A stretch of DNA of 59,460 nt from an uncultured Bacteroidales bacterium. Its GTDB lineage: Bacteria > Bacteroidota > Bacteroidia > Bacteroidales > Bacteroidaceae. Where the stretch lies: assembly GCA_902779165.1 (NCBI GenBank), contig CACZAN010000015.1, forward strand, positions 1-59,460, given 5' to 3'. Of this stretch, positions 41,216 through 50,546 are shown piece by piece; positions within the stretch are counted from its first letter, which is position 1, and every line of letters begins with the position of its first letter. A model generated the notes under the pieces. The model searched no databases, was not told the DNA's origin, and saw only the letters and a program-made list of their open reading frames with translations. The position numbers and the translations under genes are program-made.

Positions 41216-41261
41216 CAATTCACAAAGTTTATGACGTTTATTGCAACTTTTCACATTTCTT

Positions 41262-41293
41262 TTTCGTCTATGACATAAAGAAGCCGTAACTTT
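41262..41293 (+). promoter_or_regulatory. Promoter of the MacAB-type exporter operon
   Basis: TTTC (41262-41265), 20 nt, TAACTTTG (41286-41293); one mismatch to consensus. Divergent from the rSAM operon promoter. Confidence 0.55.
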
Positions 41294-41337
41294 GCACCCG
41301 ATTTCGACATTAAACACTATAATCTATTCATACAGCA

Positions 41338-42003
41338 GTGATTCACCTCGAAGGTATCCACAAAACATACGCTGGCGCGCAGCCGCTTCATGTACTCAAA
41401 GGCATCGACCTCGATATTGCTGAGGGCGAACTGGTAAGTATCATGGGAGCGTCGGGCTCAGGCAAGTCCACCTTATTAAATATATTAGGAATCCTCGATG
41501 ATTACGATGAGGGAGATTACTATTTGGCAGGCACACTGATAAAGAATCTCAGCGAGACACGTGCTGCCGAGTACCGTAACCGAATGATTGGTTTCATCTT
41601 TCAGTCGTTCAACCTCATAGGTTTCAAGACTGCAGTAGAGAACGTGGAACTGCCGCTTTTCTATCAGGGCGTTGGGCGCCGCCGTCGTCATGAAATGGCG
41701 ATGGAGGAACTGGAAAAGATGGGACTCACAGACTGGGCTTGGCACTATCCTAATGAGATGTCTGGCGGTCAGCGACAGCGCGTAGCTATAGCCCGAGCAC
41801 TCGTTACACGTCCAAAGATTATTCTCGCCGACGAACCCACAGGAGCTCTGGATTCCAAGACGGGCGTAGAGGTTATGGAGCTGCTGAAACGGCTGAACCG
41901 TGAAGAACACATAACCATGATCATAGTCACTCACGATCCCTCGGTGGCCGCACAGACCAATAGGATTATCAGGATCAAGGACGGAGTGATAGAGCATTCA
42001 TAA
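41338..42003 (+). CDS. ABC transporter ATP-binding protein, MacB/LolD type
   Basis: A 221-aa ATPase with Walker A GASGSGKST, signature MSGGQRQRVAIARAL, Walker B IILADEPTGALDS and the H-loop VTHDPS. It powers the two FtsX-type permeases that follow. The start is GTG at 41338, giving the usual family N-terminus MIHLEGIHKTY. First gene of the exporter operon; 35 nt to the next. Confidence 0.93.
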   Translation: MIHLEGIHKTYAGAQPLHVLKGIDLDIAEGELVSIMGASGSGKSTLLNILGILDDYDEGDYYLAGTLIKNLSETRAAEYRNRMIGFIFQSFNLIGFKTAVENVELPLFYQGVGRRRRHEMAMEELEKMGLTDWAWHYPNEMSGGQRQRVAIARALVTRPKIILADEPTGALDSKTGVEVMELLKRLNREEHITMIIVTHDPSVAAQTNRIIRIKDGVIEHS

Positions 42004-42038
42004 TCCGAAATTCTTTTTAGGTTTTAAGTGAAACATAT

Positions 42039-43298
42039 ATGATAGAACTCATTGCTGAAATCTGGCAGACAGCACGGCGCAACAAGTTACGTACTTCGCT
42101 CACAGGATTTGCTGTGGCGTGGGGTATCTTCATGCTTATCGTACTGCTGGGAGCTGGCAATGGCCTCATCAATGCGAGCGAGGAGAACAACGACCGCTAT
42201 GTAGATAACTCGATGGTGGTCTTTGGTGGTATGACATCCAAAGCCCACAACGGTCTGAAGGAAGGACGCGACATCCAGTTAGACGACAACGACTTGTATA
42301 CCACTCAAAGCCGCTTCACCAAGAATGTTGACAAGGCAGGTGCCATTCTCTATGAGGGTGGTGCCACAGTCAGTTATGGCGAGAACTATGTCAGTAGCAG
42401 TCTTCGAGGTGTCTTTCCCGTAGATGCAGACATCAACAAAAAGGATATTGTGGCCGGTCGTTTCATCAACGATATTGACATCCGCGACCAGCGCAAGGTG
42501 CTCATCATCTCAGAGAATCAGGCTCGCGAACTCATACCTGGAAACCCTCGTTCCCTGCTGGGTAAGGTCGTGAAGGTGGGCGAGATGGCATTCACGGTAG
42601 CAGGCATTGAAAAGGAAGACAAAAGCCGCATGAGCACGGAGATTACCGTACCGTTTTCCACCTTACAAACCATATACAATCGCGGTAACCATGTGGGACG
42701 TATCACCTTCACCTTCCATGGGTTAGCAACAGAGGCGGATAACGAGGCTTTCGAGAAACGCTATCGTGCCACCATCAACCGCCAGCACCAGGCAGCACCA
42801 GACGATGAGGATGCCATTTGGATATGGAACCGCTTCACCCAGGCGATGAAAATGGAAAAAGGTACCCGTATTATCCGCACGGCGCTTTGGATTATTGGCC
42901 TCTTCACCTTGCTGAGTGGCATTGTGGGTGTATCTAATATCATGTTAATAACGGTTCGTGAGCGCACACGTGAGTTCGGAATCCGAAAGGCGATAGGTGC
43001 CTCACCTGCCAGCATTCTTCGAATAATCATCACCGAGAGCATCATCGTCACCGGCTTCTTCGGATATATAGGGATGTTGCTGGGCATTTGTGCAAACCTC
43101 TATATGGATGCCACCCTTGGCTCCAAACCCATCGAGACGGGACTGTTCACCACCACCGTATTCGTCAATCCTACCGTTGGCCTTGGCACCTGCTTCGGCG
43201 TCACTGTTGTTCTCATCATTGCGGGCACCATTGCTGGCCTCGTGCCATCGCTGAAGGCCGCACGAATCAGGCCCATCGAGGCGCTGAGGGCGGAATGA
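42039..43298 (+). CDS. ABC transporter permease, MacB/FtsX family (1)
   Basis: A 419-aa inner-membrane protein. One N-terminal helix (GFAVAWGIFMLIVLLGAGNGL) leads to a large periplasmic MacB-PCD domain. Three C-terminal helices follow, with the family motif RTREFGIRKAIGASPASIL and the end GLVPSLKAARIRPIEALRAE. MacB-type mechanotransmission exporters move substrates from the periplasm, not across the inner membrane. Confidence 0.9.
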   Translation: MIELIAEIWQTARRNKLRTSLTGFAVAWGIFMLIVLLGAGNGLINASEENNDRYVDNSMVVFGGMTSKAHNGLKEGRDIQLDDNDLYTTQSRFTKNVDKAGAILYEGGATVSYGENYVSSSLRGVFPVDADINKKDIVAGRFINDIDIRDQRKVLIISENQARELIPGNPRSLLGKVVKVGEMAFTVAGIEKEDKSRMSTEITVPFSTLQTIYNRGNHVGRITFTFHGLATEADNEAFEKRYRATINRQHQAAPDDEDAIWIWNRFTQAMKMEKGTRIIRTALWIIGLFTLLSGIVGVSNIMLITVRERTREFGIRKAIGASPASILRIIITESIIVTGFFGYIGMLLGICANLYMDATLGSKPIETGLFTTTVFVNPTVGLGTCFGVTVVLIIAGTIAGLVPSLKAARIRPIEALRAE

Positions 43299-43310
43299 GA
43301 GGTCTGAGGG

Positions 43311-43390
43311 TATAAAGTATAAAGTTTAGGGTTTAAAGTTTAGAGTTTAAAGTTTAAAGTTCAAGAGTTTAAGAGTATAAGAGTTCAAGA
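43311..43390. repeat. Low-complexity AAAGTTTA-type repeat between permease genes
   Basis: About 80 nt composed of variants of AAAGTTTA and GAGTTTAA, largely lacking C, between the two permease genes. A short similar run (GTTGAAAGATTGAAAAATTG) follows the second permease. Probably slippage-generated spacer. Confidence 0.75.
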
Positions 43391-43396
43391 AGATAT

Positions 43397-44638
43397 ATGA
43401 TAGACCTCGATTCCTTTCATGAATTGTTGCAGACGCTGCTTCGCAACAAGACGCGCTCCTTCCTCACAGGATTCGGCGTGTTCTGGGGCGTGTTCATGCT
43501 CGTTGCCCTTATCGGTGGTGGTTCGGGTATGAAGGAGCTGCTGAACAAGAACTTCGAGGGCTTTGCCACGAACTCCGCCATGATTTGGGAACAGGCGACA
43601 ACAAAACCTTATCATGGATTCCGCAAGGGACGTTACTGGAGTTTGACAACGGGCGACTTGCAACGCCTGCGCCTGCAAGTGCCGCAACTCGATGTCATAT
43701 CGCCGATTAACTCCAAGTGGGGAGTGCAGGCCGTCTGCGGCGACCAGAAGTACAGCAGCAACGTCAAGGGATTGCTGCCCGAATATGCACTGGTGGAAGC
43801 TCCTACCATGTACTATGGCCGCTTCATCAATGAGATGGACATCGCCCAGCAGCGTAAGGTTTGTGTCATCGGCAAGAAAGTCTATAAGACGCTTTTCCCA
43901 AAGGGCGGAGACCCCTGCGGAGAGCTTATCCGCTTGGATTCTGTCTATTACACGGTAATCGGTGTGGATTACTCTTCAGGAAACATGAACGTCAACGGTT
44001 CGGCAGAAGAGTCTGTTTCCATCCCGCTCTCTTTGATGCAGCGTGCATTCAATATGGGCGATAACATAGAGATGATAGCCATCACGGCTCGTCGCGGTAC
44101 GGCTATTAGTGACATCACGCCCCGTATCCGTGAAGTCATCGCACGTGCTCACGATATAGACCCTACAGACGAGAAGGCGGTAATGGTCTTCAATACAGAA
44201 GTATTGTTCGGCCTGCTGGATAACCTCTTTTCGGGTGTGGATCTACTCATTTGGCTGGTCGGCATAGGTACTCTGCTGGCAGGCGCTATCGGTGTGTCGA
44301 ACATTATGATGGTAACCGTAAAGGAACGTACCACAGAAATAGGTATCCGCCGCGCCATTGGCGCCACTCCGCGCGTCATCCTCTCGCAGATCATTTCCGA
44401 GAGTATATTGCTCACAACTGTAGCTGGAATGAGTGGAATCCTCTTTGCTGTGCTCATCCTACAGATGATGGAGCTTGGCTTCACGGAAGATGGTATAGTA
44501 CAATCTCACTTCCAGGTCTCATTCTGGACAGCTATTGGTGCAGCAGCTCTGCTTGCTGCTCTTGGTGTGCTGGCAGGATTGGCACCTGCAGGTCGGGCTA
44601 TGGCCATCAAACCCGTAGATGCCATGCGGGAAGATTGA
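43397..44638 (+). CDS. ABC transporter permease, MacB/FtsX family (2)
   Basis: A 413-aa permease with the same layout as its neighbour: N-terminal helix (FGVFWGVFMLVALIGGG), a periplasmic domain, three C-terminal helices with ERTTEIGIRRAIGATPRVIL, and the end GLAPAGRAMAIKPVDAMRED. Two different permeases imply a heterodimer driven by one ATPase, common in Bacteroidetes. Confidence 0.9.
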   Translation: MIDLDSFHELLQTLLRNKTRSFLTGFGVFWGVFMLVALIGGGSGMKELLNKNFEGFATNSAMIWEQATTKPYHGFRKGRYWSLTTGDLQRLRLQVPQLDVISPINSKWGVQAVCGDQKYSSNVKGLLPEYALVEAPTMYYGRFINEMDIAQQRKVCVIGKKVYKTLFPKGGDPCGELIRLDSVYYTVIGVDYSSGNMNVNGSAEESVSIPLSLMQRAFNMGDNIEMIAITARRGTAISDITPRIREVIARAHDIDPTDEKAVMVFNTEVLFGLLDNLFSGVDLLIWLVGIGTLLAGAIGVSNIMMVTVKERTTEIGIRRAIGATPRVILSQIISESILLTTVAGMSGILFAVLILQMMELGFTEDGIVQSHFQVSFWTAIGAAALLAALGVLAGLAPAGRAMAIKPVDAMRED

Positions 44639-44678
44639 AAAGTTGAAAGATTGAAAAATTGAATAATACTATAATAAA

Positions 44679-45815
44679 ATGAAAAAGGCTATTCGCGTCA
44701 TCCTTGCTGCCCTTGTGGCACTCATCTTTATCGGAACTTTTGTGTTCCTCTACAAGAACTCACTCCCGAAGCCTGTACAGTACGAGGTCTTCACTCCCGC
44801 TGTGCTCGACCTCTCACGAACCACTGTCGTTACGGGAAAGATTGAACCGCGCGATGAGGTGGCTGTGAAGCCCCAGATCAGTGGTATCATCACAGAATTG
44901 CTGAAGGAAGCCGGACAGCGAGTGGAAGCTGGCGAGGTGATTGCCAAGCTGAAAGTCATTCCCGATATGAACCAACTTGCTTCGGCTGAGAGCCGTGTGC
45001 GCCTATCCCAATTGAACCTGGAACAGGCAAAGGTGGATTACGAACGACAGAAGACACTCTACGACAAAGGACTTATCAGCGCCAACGACTACGAGAAGGT
45101 GCGGCAGAGCTACAACCAAGCTCGTGAGGAAGCCAGCATAGCTCAGGAGCAGTTGGAACTCACGCGTGATGGTGTCTCTGCCTCCAATGCCAGCAGCAGC
45201 AACACCCTCGTACGATCCACCATCAGCGGCATTATTCTGGATATTCCCGTGAAGGTCGGTAACTCGGTCATCCTCTCGAATACGTTCAATGATGGAACCA
45301 CAATTGCCTCTGTCGCAGATATGAGCAAACTCATCTTTAGGGGTAATATCGATGAGACCGAGGTGGGGCGCTTGACGGTTGGTATGCCTATGGACATCAC
45401 TATCGGTGCCCTTCAAGACCTCCGTTTCTCTGCTTCGCTGGAGTACATTAGTCCAAAGGCTACAGCTACAACGGGTGGTGCCAATCAGTTCGAGATTAAA
45501 GCTGCGGTAAGAGTACCCACAGATTCCCTTGGCGGTTCTGCCGCCCTCATCCGCAGCGGTTACAGTGCCACTGCCAATATCGTTCTTGAGAATGCCAACC
45601 AGGTCCTTACCATTCCAGAAGCAGCTATCGAGTTCTCTGGCGACAGTACCTTCGTCTATATTGTGAAGAATCCTGGTGCTAAAGAGCTCGAATACGAGCG
45701 CCGACAGGTTCAGACGGGCCTCTCGGATGGCATCAATATCGAAGTACGCTCAGGACTGAAAGCCGAGGAGCGCGTTCGCGGAGGCATCATCGTCAAGGAA
45801 GATGACAACAATTAG
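44679..45815 (+). CDS. Periplasmic adaptor of the exporter, MacA/HlyD-like
   Basis: A 378-aa membrane-fusion protein: N-terminal anchor helix (VILAALVALIFIGTFVFLY), biotinyl-lipoyl half (VAVKPQISGIITELLKEAGQRVEAGEVIAKL), helical hairpin, second lipoyl half (VRSTISGIILDIPVKVGNSV) and barrel. It links the permeases to an outer-membrane TolC-type channel, which is not encoded here. The operon ends at the following terminator. Confidence 0.9.
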   Translation: MKKAIRVILAALVALIFIGTFVFLYKNSLPKPVQYEVFTPAVLDLSRTTVVTGKIEPRDEVAVKPQISGIITELLKEAGQRVEAGEVIAKLKVIPDMNQLASAESRVRLSQLNLEQAKVDYERQKTLYDKGLISANDYEKVRQSYNQAREEASIAQEQLELTRDGVSASNASSSNTLVRSTISGIILDIPVKVGNSVILSNTFNDGTTIASVADMSKLIFRGNIDETEVGRLTVGMPMDITIGALQDLRFSASLEYISPKATATTGGANQFEIKAAVRVPTDSLGGSAALIRSGYSATANIVLENANQVLTIPEAAIEFSGDSTFVYIVKNPGAKELEYERRQVQTGLSDGINIEVRSGLKAEERVRGGIIVKEDDNN

Positions 45816-45861
45816 TCTCCTGATGAACGCCTGACGACAGTAAACTGACAAATATCAACAA

Positions 45862-45905
45862 AAAACCGCATGGGAGCTGAAAAACTACGGCTTTCGTGCG
45901 GTTTT
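45862..45905 (+). terminator. Terminator of the exporter operon
   Basis: Perfect 9-bp stem AAAACCGCA (45862-45870) / TGCGGTTTT (45897-45905), with a smaller internal AGC/GCT pairing, ending in T residues. Confidence 0.7.
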
Positions 45906-45920
45906 CTGCATGAATATGTT

Positions 45921-45928
45921 TATCTTTG
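45921..45928 (+). promoter_or_regulatory. -7 box of the aminotransferase gene
   Basis: TATCTTTG, 29 nt before the ATG at 45958 and just past the terminator. Confidence 0.5.
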
Positions 45929-45957
45929 CGGCCAAAAAGTGATAAAAAGAGAAGTAT

Positions 45958-47289
45958 ATGCAAGAAAACAATTCTGCAAACACAACAACTCCTATAGTAA
46001 AGGATATCGTTGATGGACTGATTGCCAATCTTGGCATTCAGGACTTCGCCAAAGCCACAATCCGCGAAGTGAAGCAAGTAGCCGCTATGGCTGAACAGCA
46101 GAGTGGGGTAGAGTTTATTAAGATGGAAATGGGAATACCGGGACTGCCGGCAGCCGAGGTGGGCGTTCGTGCTCAGATCAAGGCGCTGGAAGAGGGCATC
46201 GCTCACTCGTATCCTGATATTCAAGGTTATCCAGAGCTCAAGCGTCAGGCTTCGCGTTTTGTGAAGGCCTTCATCGGCGTGGATATTGCTGCTGAAGGCT
46301 GTGTGCCTGTCTGTGGTTCTATGCAAGGAACCTTCGCTTCGTTCCTTACCTGCTCACAGGCCGATAAGCATAAGGACACCGTGCTGTTTATTGACCCCGG
46401 TTTCCCTGTTCAGAAGATGCAGCTGCAGGTGCAGGGCGTGAAGTACGAGACGTTCGATGTCTATGATTTCCGTGGCCCCAAGCTTCGTCCAAAGCTGGAG
46501 AGTTACCTCTTGCAGGGCAATATCTGTGCCATCGTCTATTCCAATCCCAATAATCCTTCGTGGGTTTGTCTGACCGAGAGCGAACTGCAGGCTATTGGTG
46601 AACTCGCTACGCAGTACGATACGATCGTGATGGAAGACCTTGCCTATTTCGCTATGGATTTTCGCGAGGACCTCAGCGTGCCGTTCCAGCCGCCCTATCA
46701 GCCCACCGTGGCCCGATATACCGATAACTATATGCTGCTCATCAGCGGTTCGAAGGCGTTCTCTTATGCCGGCGAACGAATCGGGGTGGTATGCATCAGC
46801 GATGGGCTCTTCCACCGCCACTATCCAGACCTTGGAGCACGCTACGAAGGACTGCCCTTCGGCCTCGTCTTTTCCACCCGTATGCTCTATGCTCTCAGCA
46901 GCGGTACCAGCCATTCGGCACAGTACGCCTTGGCAGAGATGTTTCGTTCTGCCTGCGACGGAGAGTATCGTTTTCGTGATGAAGTGATAGTTTATGGGAA
47001 ACGAGCCCGCAAGCTGAAAGACATCTTCTTACGCCATGGTTTCCATATCGTCTATGATCATGATCTTGACCGTCCTGTGGCCGACGGTTTCTACTTTACT
47101 ATTGGCTATAAGCAGATGACCAGTGGCGAACTCGCCCAAGAACTGATGTACTATGGCGTCTCAGCTATCTGCCTCATCACCACTGGCTCTCATCAGGAGG
47201 GTCTTCGCGTCTGCACCTCTTTCATCGAGGACCATCAGTACGCTCTGCTCGAAGAGCGAATGACAGTCTTCGAAAAGAATAATCCATAA
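45958..47289 (+). CDS. PLP-dependent aminotransferase, class I/II
   Basis: A 443-aa fold-type I enzyme. The PLP lysine is K266 in SGSKAFSYAGERIG. Other landmarks are YPDIQGYPELKRQ near the N-terminus, SNPNNPSW, and the terminal arginine in GLRVCTSF. Substrate unknown; it resembles broad-specificity amino acid aminotransferases. The gap to the porin gene is 71 nt and contains a doubled CCCCAAT-ATTATTAA word. Confidence 0.85.
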   Translation: MQENNSANTTTPIVKDIVDGLIANLGIQDFAKATIREVKQVAAMAEQQSGVEFIKMEMGIPGLPAAEVGVRAQIKALEEGIAHSYPDIQGYPELKRQASRFVKAFIGVDIAAEGCVPVCGSMQGTFASFLTCSQADKHKDTVLFIDPGFPVQKMQLQVQGVKYETFDVYDFRGPKLRPKLESYLLQGNICAIVYSNPNNPSWVCLTESELQAIGELATQYDTIVMEDLAYFAMDFREDLSVPFQPPYQPTVARYTDNYMLLISGSKAFSYAGERIGVVCISDGLFHRHYPDLGARYEGLPFGLVFSTRMLYALSSGTSHSAQYALAEMFRSACDGEYRFRDEVIVYGKRARKLKDIFLRHGFHIVYDHDLDRPVADGFYFTIGYKQMTSGELAQELMYYGVSAICLITTGSHQEGLRVCTSFIEDHQYALLEERMTVFEKNNP

Positions 47290-47360
47290 GCCCAATAAAG
47301 ACATTTGAGCCCAACAAGCCATATAAACCCCAATTATTAACCCCAATAATTATTAACTCT

Positions 47361-48506
47361 ATGACAAGAAAATCTATTTTCGCTAAGGCGACACTGGCGG
47401 TAGCATTAGCTATCTTCAGTAGCACGGCGGCTATGGGACAACAAGATTCCATCGCCCAACAACAACCTACACTCCTTCGTAGAATAGTAGGAGAGAAAGC
47501 CCCCGACTGGGCAAAAGATGTCGCTGACCGCATTCAGCTTCACGGCTATGCACAAGGTGGATACACCTTTACTCACAAAGGCGGTGCCAACACCAACACT
47601 TTTGATTTAAAACGCGTCCTTTTCTGGGTCAATGCCCGAATCACCGACCGCTGGTCATTCCTATTCATGCACGACTTCTCGAGTGTCGTTCAGGAATATT
47701 ATACAGACTTTCGCATTACTAAGAACAATGCCCTTACAGTTCGCATTGGACAATTCAAGAATGGTCTGACACTCGAGAATCCCCTGTCTCCAACATCCAT
47801 GGAAGCTATAGATGTATATAGCGAAGGTGTCACGTTCCTCTCGGGTTGTGGCAGCGACCCCCTTATGGGTGTGCAGTATGGCCGTGACCTCGGACTCGCC
47901 CTCTTCGGCGAAACCAACAACGGCAAGCTACGCTATGAGTTGGAAGTCATGAATGGACAGGGAATTAACAAAAAAGACGGCAATAATTTCAAAGACTTCA
48001 TAGGCCGCCTGGAGTACCGCCCCATAACAGGGCTGAACCTGGTGGCCACAGGGCAGATAGGCCGAGGACATAATATCCTCACCGATGGCAAAGTGTCTGT
48101 CTTTAATCCCACCATCCAAAACGGACAGGACTACAAGCGCAACCGCTGGACGATAGGTGCCGACTACAAATGTAATTACTTCAAGGTCCATGGCGAGTAT
48201 CTCGAGGGTTACGACGGCGATGTTGTCAGTCGCGGCGGATACGTCACGGGTTCCGTGCCCCTCGGCACGCCCAAGGTGGAGTTCGTCGGATCTTACGACT
48301 ACTTCAACTACAACACCGCACTTGGCTACGATGTGCACAAGGCCATCGCCGGCTTCCAGTACTGGTTTTTCAAGAAGTGTCGCGTGCAGGTGCAATACGT
48401 ATATAAGAGTGCCTATACTTCCGCTCAGTCTGGCAATCCTGCCCCGCAGTTCATTCGCGATGGCAACCACGCTGTGATGTGCCAGTTGCAAGTCCGCTTC
48501 AACTAA
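47361..48506 (+). CDS. Outer-membrane porin, OprO/OprP-like
   Basis: A 381-aa exported barrel; signal peptide ends AAMGQ. Barrel strands such as LHGYAQGGYTFTHKG, LKRVLFWVNARITDRWSFLFMHDFSS, YYTDFRITKNNALTVRIGQFKNGLTLENPLS, and a final strand CQLQVRFN fit the phosphate-selective porin family of Bacteroidetes. The true solute is not deducible. Confidence 0.8.
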   Translation: MTRKSIFAKATLAVALAIFSSTAAMGQQDSIAQQQPTLLRRIVGEKAPDWAKDVADRIQLHGYAQGGYTFTHKGGANTNTFDLKRVLFWVNARITDRWSFLFMHDFSSVVQEYYTDFRITKNNALTVRIGQFKNGLTLENPLSPTSMEAIDVYSEGVTFLSGCGSDPLMGVQYGRDLGLALFGETNNGKLRYELEVMNGQGINKKDGNNFKDFIGRLEYRPITGLNLVATGQIGRGHNILTDGKVSVFNPTIQNGQDYKRNRWTIGADYKCNYFKVHGEYLEGYDGDVVSRGGYVTGSVPLGTPKVEFVGSYDYFNYNTALGYDVHKAIAGFQYWFFKKCRVQVQYVYKSAYTSAQSGNPAPQFIRDGNHAVMCQLQVRFN

Positions 48507-48508
48507 CG

Positions 48509-48661
48509 ACCCACCCCTCACCCTCCCTGTGAGGGAGGGAGTGGTCACCTTCAAGAAGAGTAATTAATCAAGTATTATCCTATATATTAAAAATGGCCCA
48601 ATAAGCCCCGAAGTAGCAAAACAATCTACTCCCTCCCTCACAGGGAGGGTGAGGGGTGGGT
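48509..48661. repeat. MITE-like element with perfect 34-bp inverted repeats
   Basis: Arms 48509-48542 and 48628-48661 are exact reverse complements, 34 of 34. Each arm contains its own hairpin CCTCCCT-gtg-AGGGAGG. The 85-nt centre is non-coding. The element fills the gap between the porin and symporter genes and ends 9 nt before the symporter ATG, so it carries that gene's 5' leader. Confidence 0.85.
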
Positions 48662-48670
48662 CTTGATCCT

Positions 48671-50197
48671 ATGTTCATAAAAGTACTCCTGACCATCATC
48701 TTCCTGGTCGTGATGGTAGGCGTGGGACTCTATTCCCGCAAACAGGCCAGCTCGGTCGAGGGTTTTGTCCTCGGCGGTCGTAATGTAGGTCCTTGGCTGA
48801 CGGCTTTTGCCTTCGGCACCTCGTATTTCTCTGCTGTCGTCTTTGTGGGCTATGCAGGACAGTTCGGCTGGAAGTATGGTCTTTCCAGCGCCTGGATTGG
48901 TGTAGGTAATGCCGTGATAGGTTCCCTGTTGGCATGGCTCATCCTTGGCCGTCGTACCAAGCTGATGACGCAGCATATCGAGAGTCGCACCATGCCCGAC
49001 TTCTTCGGCACACGCTTCAATAGCCAGAGCCTACGAGTCGTGGCCAGCGTCATCGCCTTTGTCTTTCTTATTCCCTACACAGCAGGTGTGTACAGCGGAA
49101 TCTCCCGACTCTTTGAGATGGGCTTCAATATCCCTTATGAGTACTGTGTAGTCATCATGTCTGTCCTCACCGCCGTTTATGTCATACTTGGTGGCTACAA
49201 GGCCACAGCGCTGAACGACTTCATCCAGGGCATCATCATGCTTTTCGGCATCGTCACCGTGATTTTTGCCGTCCTCAATGCTCAGGGCGGACTGGCCAAT
49301 GCGGTATCGAAGCTGGCTGTTATACCTTCCGATGCCGACCCGGCTGTGAACGGAGGTTTTGCATCCTTATGGGGACCCGACCCGTGGGGGCTGCTCGGCG
49401 TTGTCATCCTGACCTCCCTCGGCACCATGGGACTGCCCCAGATGGTGGGCAAGTTCTACAGCATCACCGACGAGAGCGCCATTCGTCGCGGCACGATCAT
49501 CAGCACCATTTTCGCCTTCATCGTTGCAGGTGGCTGTTACTTCCTCGGCGGTTTTGGCCGGCTGTACGACCCTGTCATCAATGAGGCTACTGGCAAGATT
49601 GCCTTCGATTCCATCGTGCCCGCCATGCTTGTCACCCTGCCCGATGCTCTCATCGCCCTTGTTGTACTCCTGGTTCTCTCGGCATCCATGAGTACTCTGG
49701 CTTCCCTCGTCCTTACCTCCAGCTCCACCATGACCCTCGACTTGATTTATCGCGACAAGAAGGCTCTGCCGGGCGAAGTAGAGGAGGGTAGTATTGATGA
49801 TGTCGTTTCCGAGAAAGTTGAGCGCCGCAAGGTCGTAGTCATGCGCGTTCTCATCGTATTCTTCATTGTCATCTCCTTGATGATAGCCCTGAACCCGCCC
49901 ACCTTCATTGCTCAGCTGATGGGTATCTCGTGGGGTGCACTGGCAGGTGCTTTCCTGGCTCCCTTCATGCTCGGTCTTTATTGGCGTGGCGTCACCACAA
50001 GTGCCGTATGGGCTTGCTTCGCATGGGGCGTAGGACTCACCGTTGTCAACATGCTTCTCGGTAATCCTATCAATCCTATCAACTGCGGTGCCATCGCTAT
50101 GATTGGTGGCTTCCCCGTCGTCGTCATTGCCAGTTTGGTTACTCCTAAGATGCCCAGTCAGCTTGTCGACCACATGTTCGCTTGCTACAAGAAGTGA
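48671..50197 (+). CDS. Sodium:solute symporter (SSS family)
   Basis: A 508-aa inner-membrane protein with about 13 helices. SSS landmarks are GRNVGPWLTAFAFGTSYFSAVVFVGYAG near the N-terminus, GGYKATALNDFIQGIIM, and GTMGLPQMVGKFYS. It may carry proline, pantothenate or another organic solute with Na+. The ATG at 48671 is preferred because the five preceding codons lie in the inverted-repeat arm. Confidence 0.9.
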   Translation: MFIKVLLTIIFLVVMVGVGLYSRKQASSVEGFVLGGRNVGPWLTAFAFGTSYFSAVVFVGYAGQFGWKYGLSSAWIGVGNAVIGSLLAWLILGRRTKLMTQHIESRTMPDFFGTRFNSQSLRVVASVIAFVFLIPYTAGVYSGISRLFEMGFNIPYEYCVVIMSVLTAVYVILGGYKATALNDFIQGIIMLFGIVTVIFAVLNAQGGLANAVSKLAVIPSDADPAVNGGFASLWGPDPWGLLGVVILTSLGTMGLPQMVGKFYSITDESAIRRGTIISTIFAFIVAGGCYFLGGFGRLYDPVINEATGKIAFDSIVPAMLVTLPDALIALVVLLVLSASMSTLASLVLTSSSTMTLDLIYRDKKALPGEVEEGSIDDVVSEKVERRKVVVMRVLIVFFIVISLMIALNPPTFIAQLMGISWGALAGAFLAPFMLGLYWRGVTTSAVWACFAWGVGLTVVNMLLGNPINPINCGAIAMIGGFPVVVIASLVTPKMPSQLVDHMFACYKK

Positions 50198-50322
50198 GCC
50201 ACCGGGTTCGCACCCCGTTTTCCTCATAATTAAGAAGGTGATCAAATACATAAACACACCTACTGGAAAAAATATGTAAAATAAATTTGATTACCTACTT
50301 AACTCAAACAACACTCACAACA

Positions 50323-50385
50323 ATGAAACAACTATTCCTTTTTGCCTGTAGCTGTATCCGCGCAGCCTTGGGTGCCACACAGTAA
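50323..50385 (+). CDS. Possible 20-aa leader or small protein
   Basis: An ATG frame encodes a 20-residue peptide, MKQLFLFACSCIRAALGATQ. It sits 34 nt after a -7-like box (TAAATTTG, 50282-50289) and is followed 26 nt later by a terminator hairpin. That layout fits a tiny hydrophobic transcript of its own, but it may be chance. The remainder of 50198-50407 shows only a weak hairpin (GGGT-tcgc-ACCC) after the symporter stop. Confidence 0.35.
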   Translation: MKQLFLFACSCIRAALGATQ

Positions 50386-50411
50386 CCTCCCTCTACGGAA
50401 GCAAAAAAACT

Positions 50412-50439
50412 CCCCGCCGCAGACCACCCTGCAGCGGGG
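50412..50439 (+). terminator. Terminator at the head of cassette 1
   Basis: Stem CCCCGCCGCAG / CTGCAGCGGGG (one mismatch) followed by ATTCTTTCTTTTTT. Confidence 0.8.
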
Positions 50440-50509
50440 ATTCTTTCTTTTTTCACCCCTCCCTCCCCATTTTTCTTCTCAAAAAGTGCGGGGAATGAGA
50501 AATAATTTG

Positions 50510-50517
50510 TACTTTTG
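50510..50517 (+). promoter_or_regulatory. -7 box of toxin-antitoxin module 1
   Basis: TACTTTTG, 29 nt before the antitoxin start; identical box and context upstream of module 2. Confidence 0.6.
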
Positions 50518-50546
50518 CGGCGGTAAACAAAAGAAAACGAAGAATT

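Larger units (their letters stand above)
50408..50540. repeat. Duplicated 5' cassette flank, copy A (terminator plus promoter)
   Basis: About 130 bp nearly identical to 51138-51269. It contains, in order, a GC hairpin terminator, a pyrimidine-rich stretch, CTCAAAAAGTGCGGGG, and the promoter TACTTTTGCGGCGG. It ends just before the antitoxin ATG. Confidence 0.9.
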
